Source: Candidatus Macondimonas diazotrophica
Lineage (GTDB): Bacteria; Pseudomonadota; Gammaproteobacteria; UBA5335
Length of the DNA: 64,000 bases
Direction of reading: 5' to 3'
Assembly (NCBI RefSeq): GCF_004684205.1
Contig: NZ_SRIO01000004.1
Span: 124,001-188,000 of the forward strand
The notes beneath the pieces were generated by a model. That model made no database searches. It was not told the DNA's origin and worked only from the letters and a program-made list of their open reading frames with translations. The translations under genes and the position numbers were made by a program. Numbering within the stretch: position 1 is the first letter of the stretch; each line of letters starts with the position of its first letter. Positions 63,359 to 64,000 of the stretch are shown piece after piece.

Positions 63359-64000
63359 ATGCCCGAATTGCCCGAAGTGGAAACCACTCGCCGCGGCATT
63401 GCCGCGCAAGTGATCGGTTGCCGTATCGTCCAGGTCTTGGTGCGCCAGAGCGCGTTGCGCTGGCCTGTGCCGGATCTCCCCCTGCACCTGGCGGAGCAGC
63501 GCATCGAGGCGATCGGCCGACGGGGCAAATACCTGCTGTTCACGTTTGCCGACGGTACGATGCTGATCCACTTGGGCATGTCGGGCAGCTTGCGTCTGGT
63601 GCCCGTCGGCACGCCTGCGATGACGCACGATCATGTGGAGTGGCAATTGGACAATGGCTGGACACTCCGTTTCAACGACCCACGCCGCTTCGGCGCGGTG
63701 CTATGGACTGATGCGCCGGTCGAGGAGCACCCGCTGATCCGCCATCTGGGTCCGGAGCCCCTGTCCGCAGCGTTCAACGCCGATTATCTTCGGGCGGTGA
63801 CTCGCGATCGCAGCGCCGCCATCAAAACGGTGCTGATGGATTCCCGTGTGGTCGTGGGGGTGGGCAACATCTATGCGAACGAAGCGCTGTTTCGTGCCGG
63901 CATTCATCCCGCCCGCGCGGCGCGGCGCATCGGATGGATACGCCAGCAGCATCTGGTCGGCTCGATTCGTCACGTCCTTGCGGAGGCGATCGCGGCGGGT
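63359..64000 (+). CDS. mutM: Formamidopyrimidine-DNA glycosylase (3' end outside window)
   Basis: Removes 8-oxoguanine and formamidopyrimidines from DNA. 214 codons visible. The N-terminal PELPEVETTRRGIAA supplies catalytic Pro and Glu after Met removal. GRRGKYLLF holds the conserved Lys. LIHLGMSGSLRL, NDPRRFGAVLW and VVGVGNIYANEALFRAGIHP are all typical. The zinc finger lies beyond the window end. Confidence 0.97.
   Translation, partial: MPELPEVETTRRGIAAQVIGCRIVQVLVRQSALRWPVPDLPLHLAEQRIEAIGRRGKYLLFTFADGTMLIHLGMSGSLRLVPVGTPAMTHDHVEWQLDNGWTLRFNDPRRFGAVLWTDAPVEEHPLIRHLGPEPLSAAFNADYLRAVTRDRSAAIKTVLMDSRVVVGVGNIYANEALFRAGIHPARAARRIGWIRQQHLVGSIRHVLAEAIAAG

Overview
The window is GC-rich proteobacterial chromosome, most likely a gammaproteobacterium. 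The thiO / minor-pilin operon / ispH block has the order known from Pseudomonas aeruginosa, DksA and CysB resemble the enterobacterial proteins closely, and the sulfite reductase carries a DUF934 partner. The gene mix (siroheme, assimilatory sulfite reductase, polyphosphate enzymes, type IV pili) would suit a sulfur/iron-oxidising or other free-living aquatic lineage, but I cannot name the genus from sequence alone.

Layout. 1-5.1 kb: 3'-truncated D-lactate dehydrogenase-type gene (ldhA), then convergent polyphosphate kinase 1 (ppk1) and exopolyphosphatase (ppx), and tRNA-Ser(UGA). 5.3-10.8 kb: Bax-inhibitor-like membrane protein, then cysG facing away from cysB, cysI and its DUF934 partner (sulfite reduction with its siroheme supply and regulator). 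11-12.8 kb: sulfotransferase-like gene and ispH. 12.9-20.5 kb (minus strand): eight-gene type IV minor-pilin operon ending in pilY1, pilE and a second GspH/FimT-like gene. 20.6-27.4 kb: thiO-apbE, a SYLF-domain protein, ppk2, a membrane-associated methyltransferase-like protein, rlmKL. 27.4-34.2 kb: a long non-coding gap with palindromes and an orphan terminator, a D-aminoacylase-type amidohydrolase, a decayed unknown gene, a small exported protein, a 5'-nucleotidase-type phosphoesterase. 34.4-45.2 kb: dksA-gluQ, ttcA, a large Lhr-type helicase, a hypothetical gene, mdh, a VOC protein, a saccharopine-dehydrogenase-like protein, a START-domain protein. 45.3-54.0 kb: complete type I-C CRISPR-Cas locus. 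54.1-64 kb: Fur-box-controlled porin plus FMN-binding protein, mnmG, a peptide-binding lipoprotein, decayed archease-rtcB, dinB, a decayed HPF/cold-shock fusion gene, rpmB-rpmG, and the start of mutM.

The most interesting region is the type I-C locus: cas3, regulatory insert, cas5c, cas8c, cas7, hicB, hicA, cas4, cas1, cas2, one-spacer array. Two things are unusual. First, the cas3-cas5c gap (47631-47979) holds, on the minus strand, a degenerate CRISPR-repeat-like element: a short hairpin followed by the exact 11-nt repeat handle CGGATTGAAAC. The sequence after the handle matches a protospacer about 40 bp away. That protospacer has a TTC motif (the usual type I-C PAM), a perfect 9-nt seed and 16 of 19 matching positions. 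Two of the three mismatches fall at positions 12 and 18, the flipped-out positions of Cascade guides. It sits just before an AT-rich promoter-like patch and cas5c. This is what a CreR/CreA-type RNA guide that turns Cascade into a repressor should look like. A 40-codon single-helix membrane peptide ORF lies between the target and cas5c and could be an associated toxin. Second, a HicB-HicA toxin-antitoxin pair is embedded by overlapping and near-abutting reading frames between cas7 and cas4. The array itself has only one spacer.

Four further genes are visibly decayed (archease, rtcB, an HPF-cold-shock gene, and an unknown exported protein), while all the large neighbouring genes are intact.
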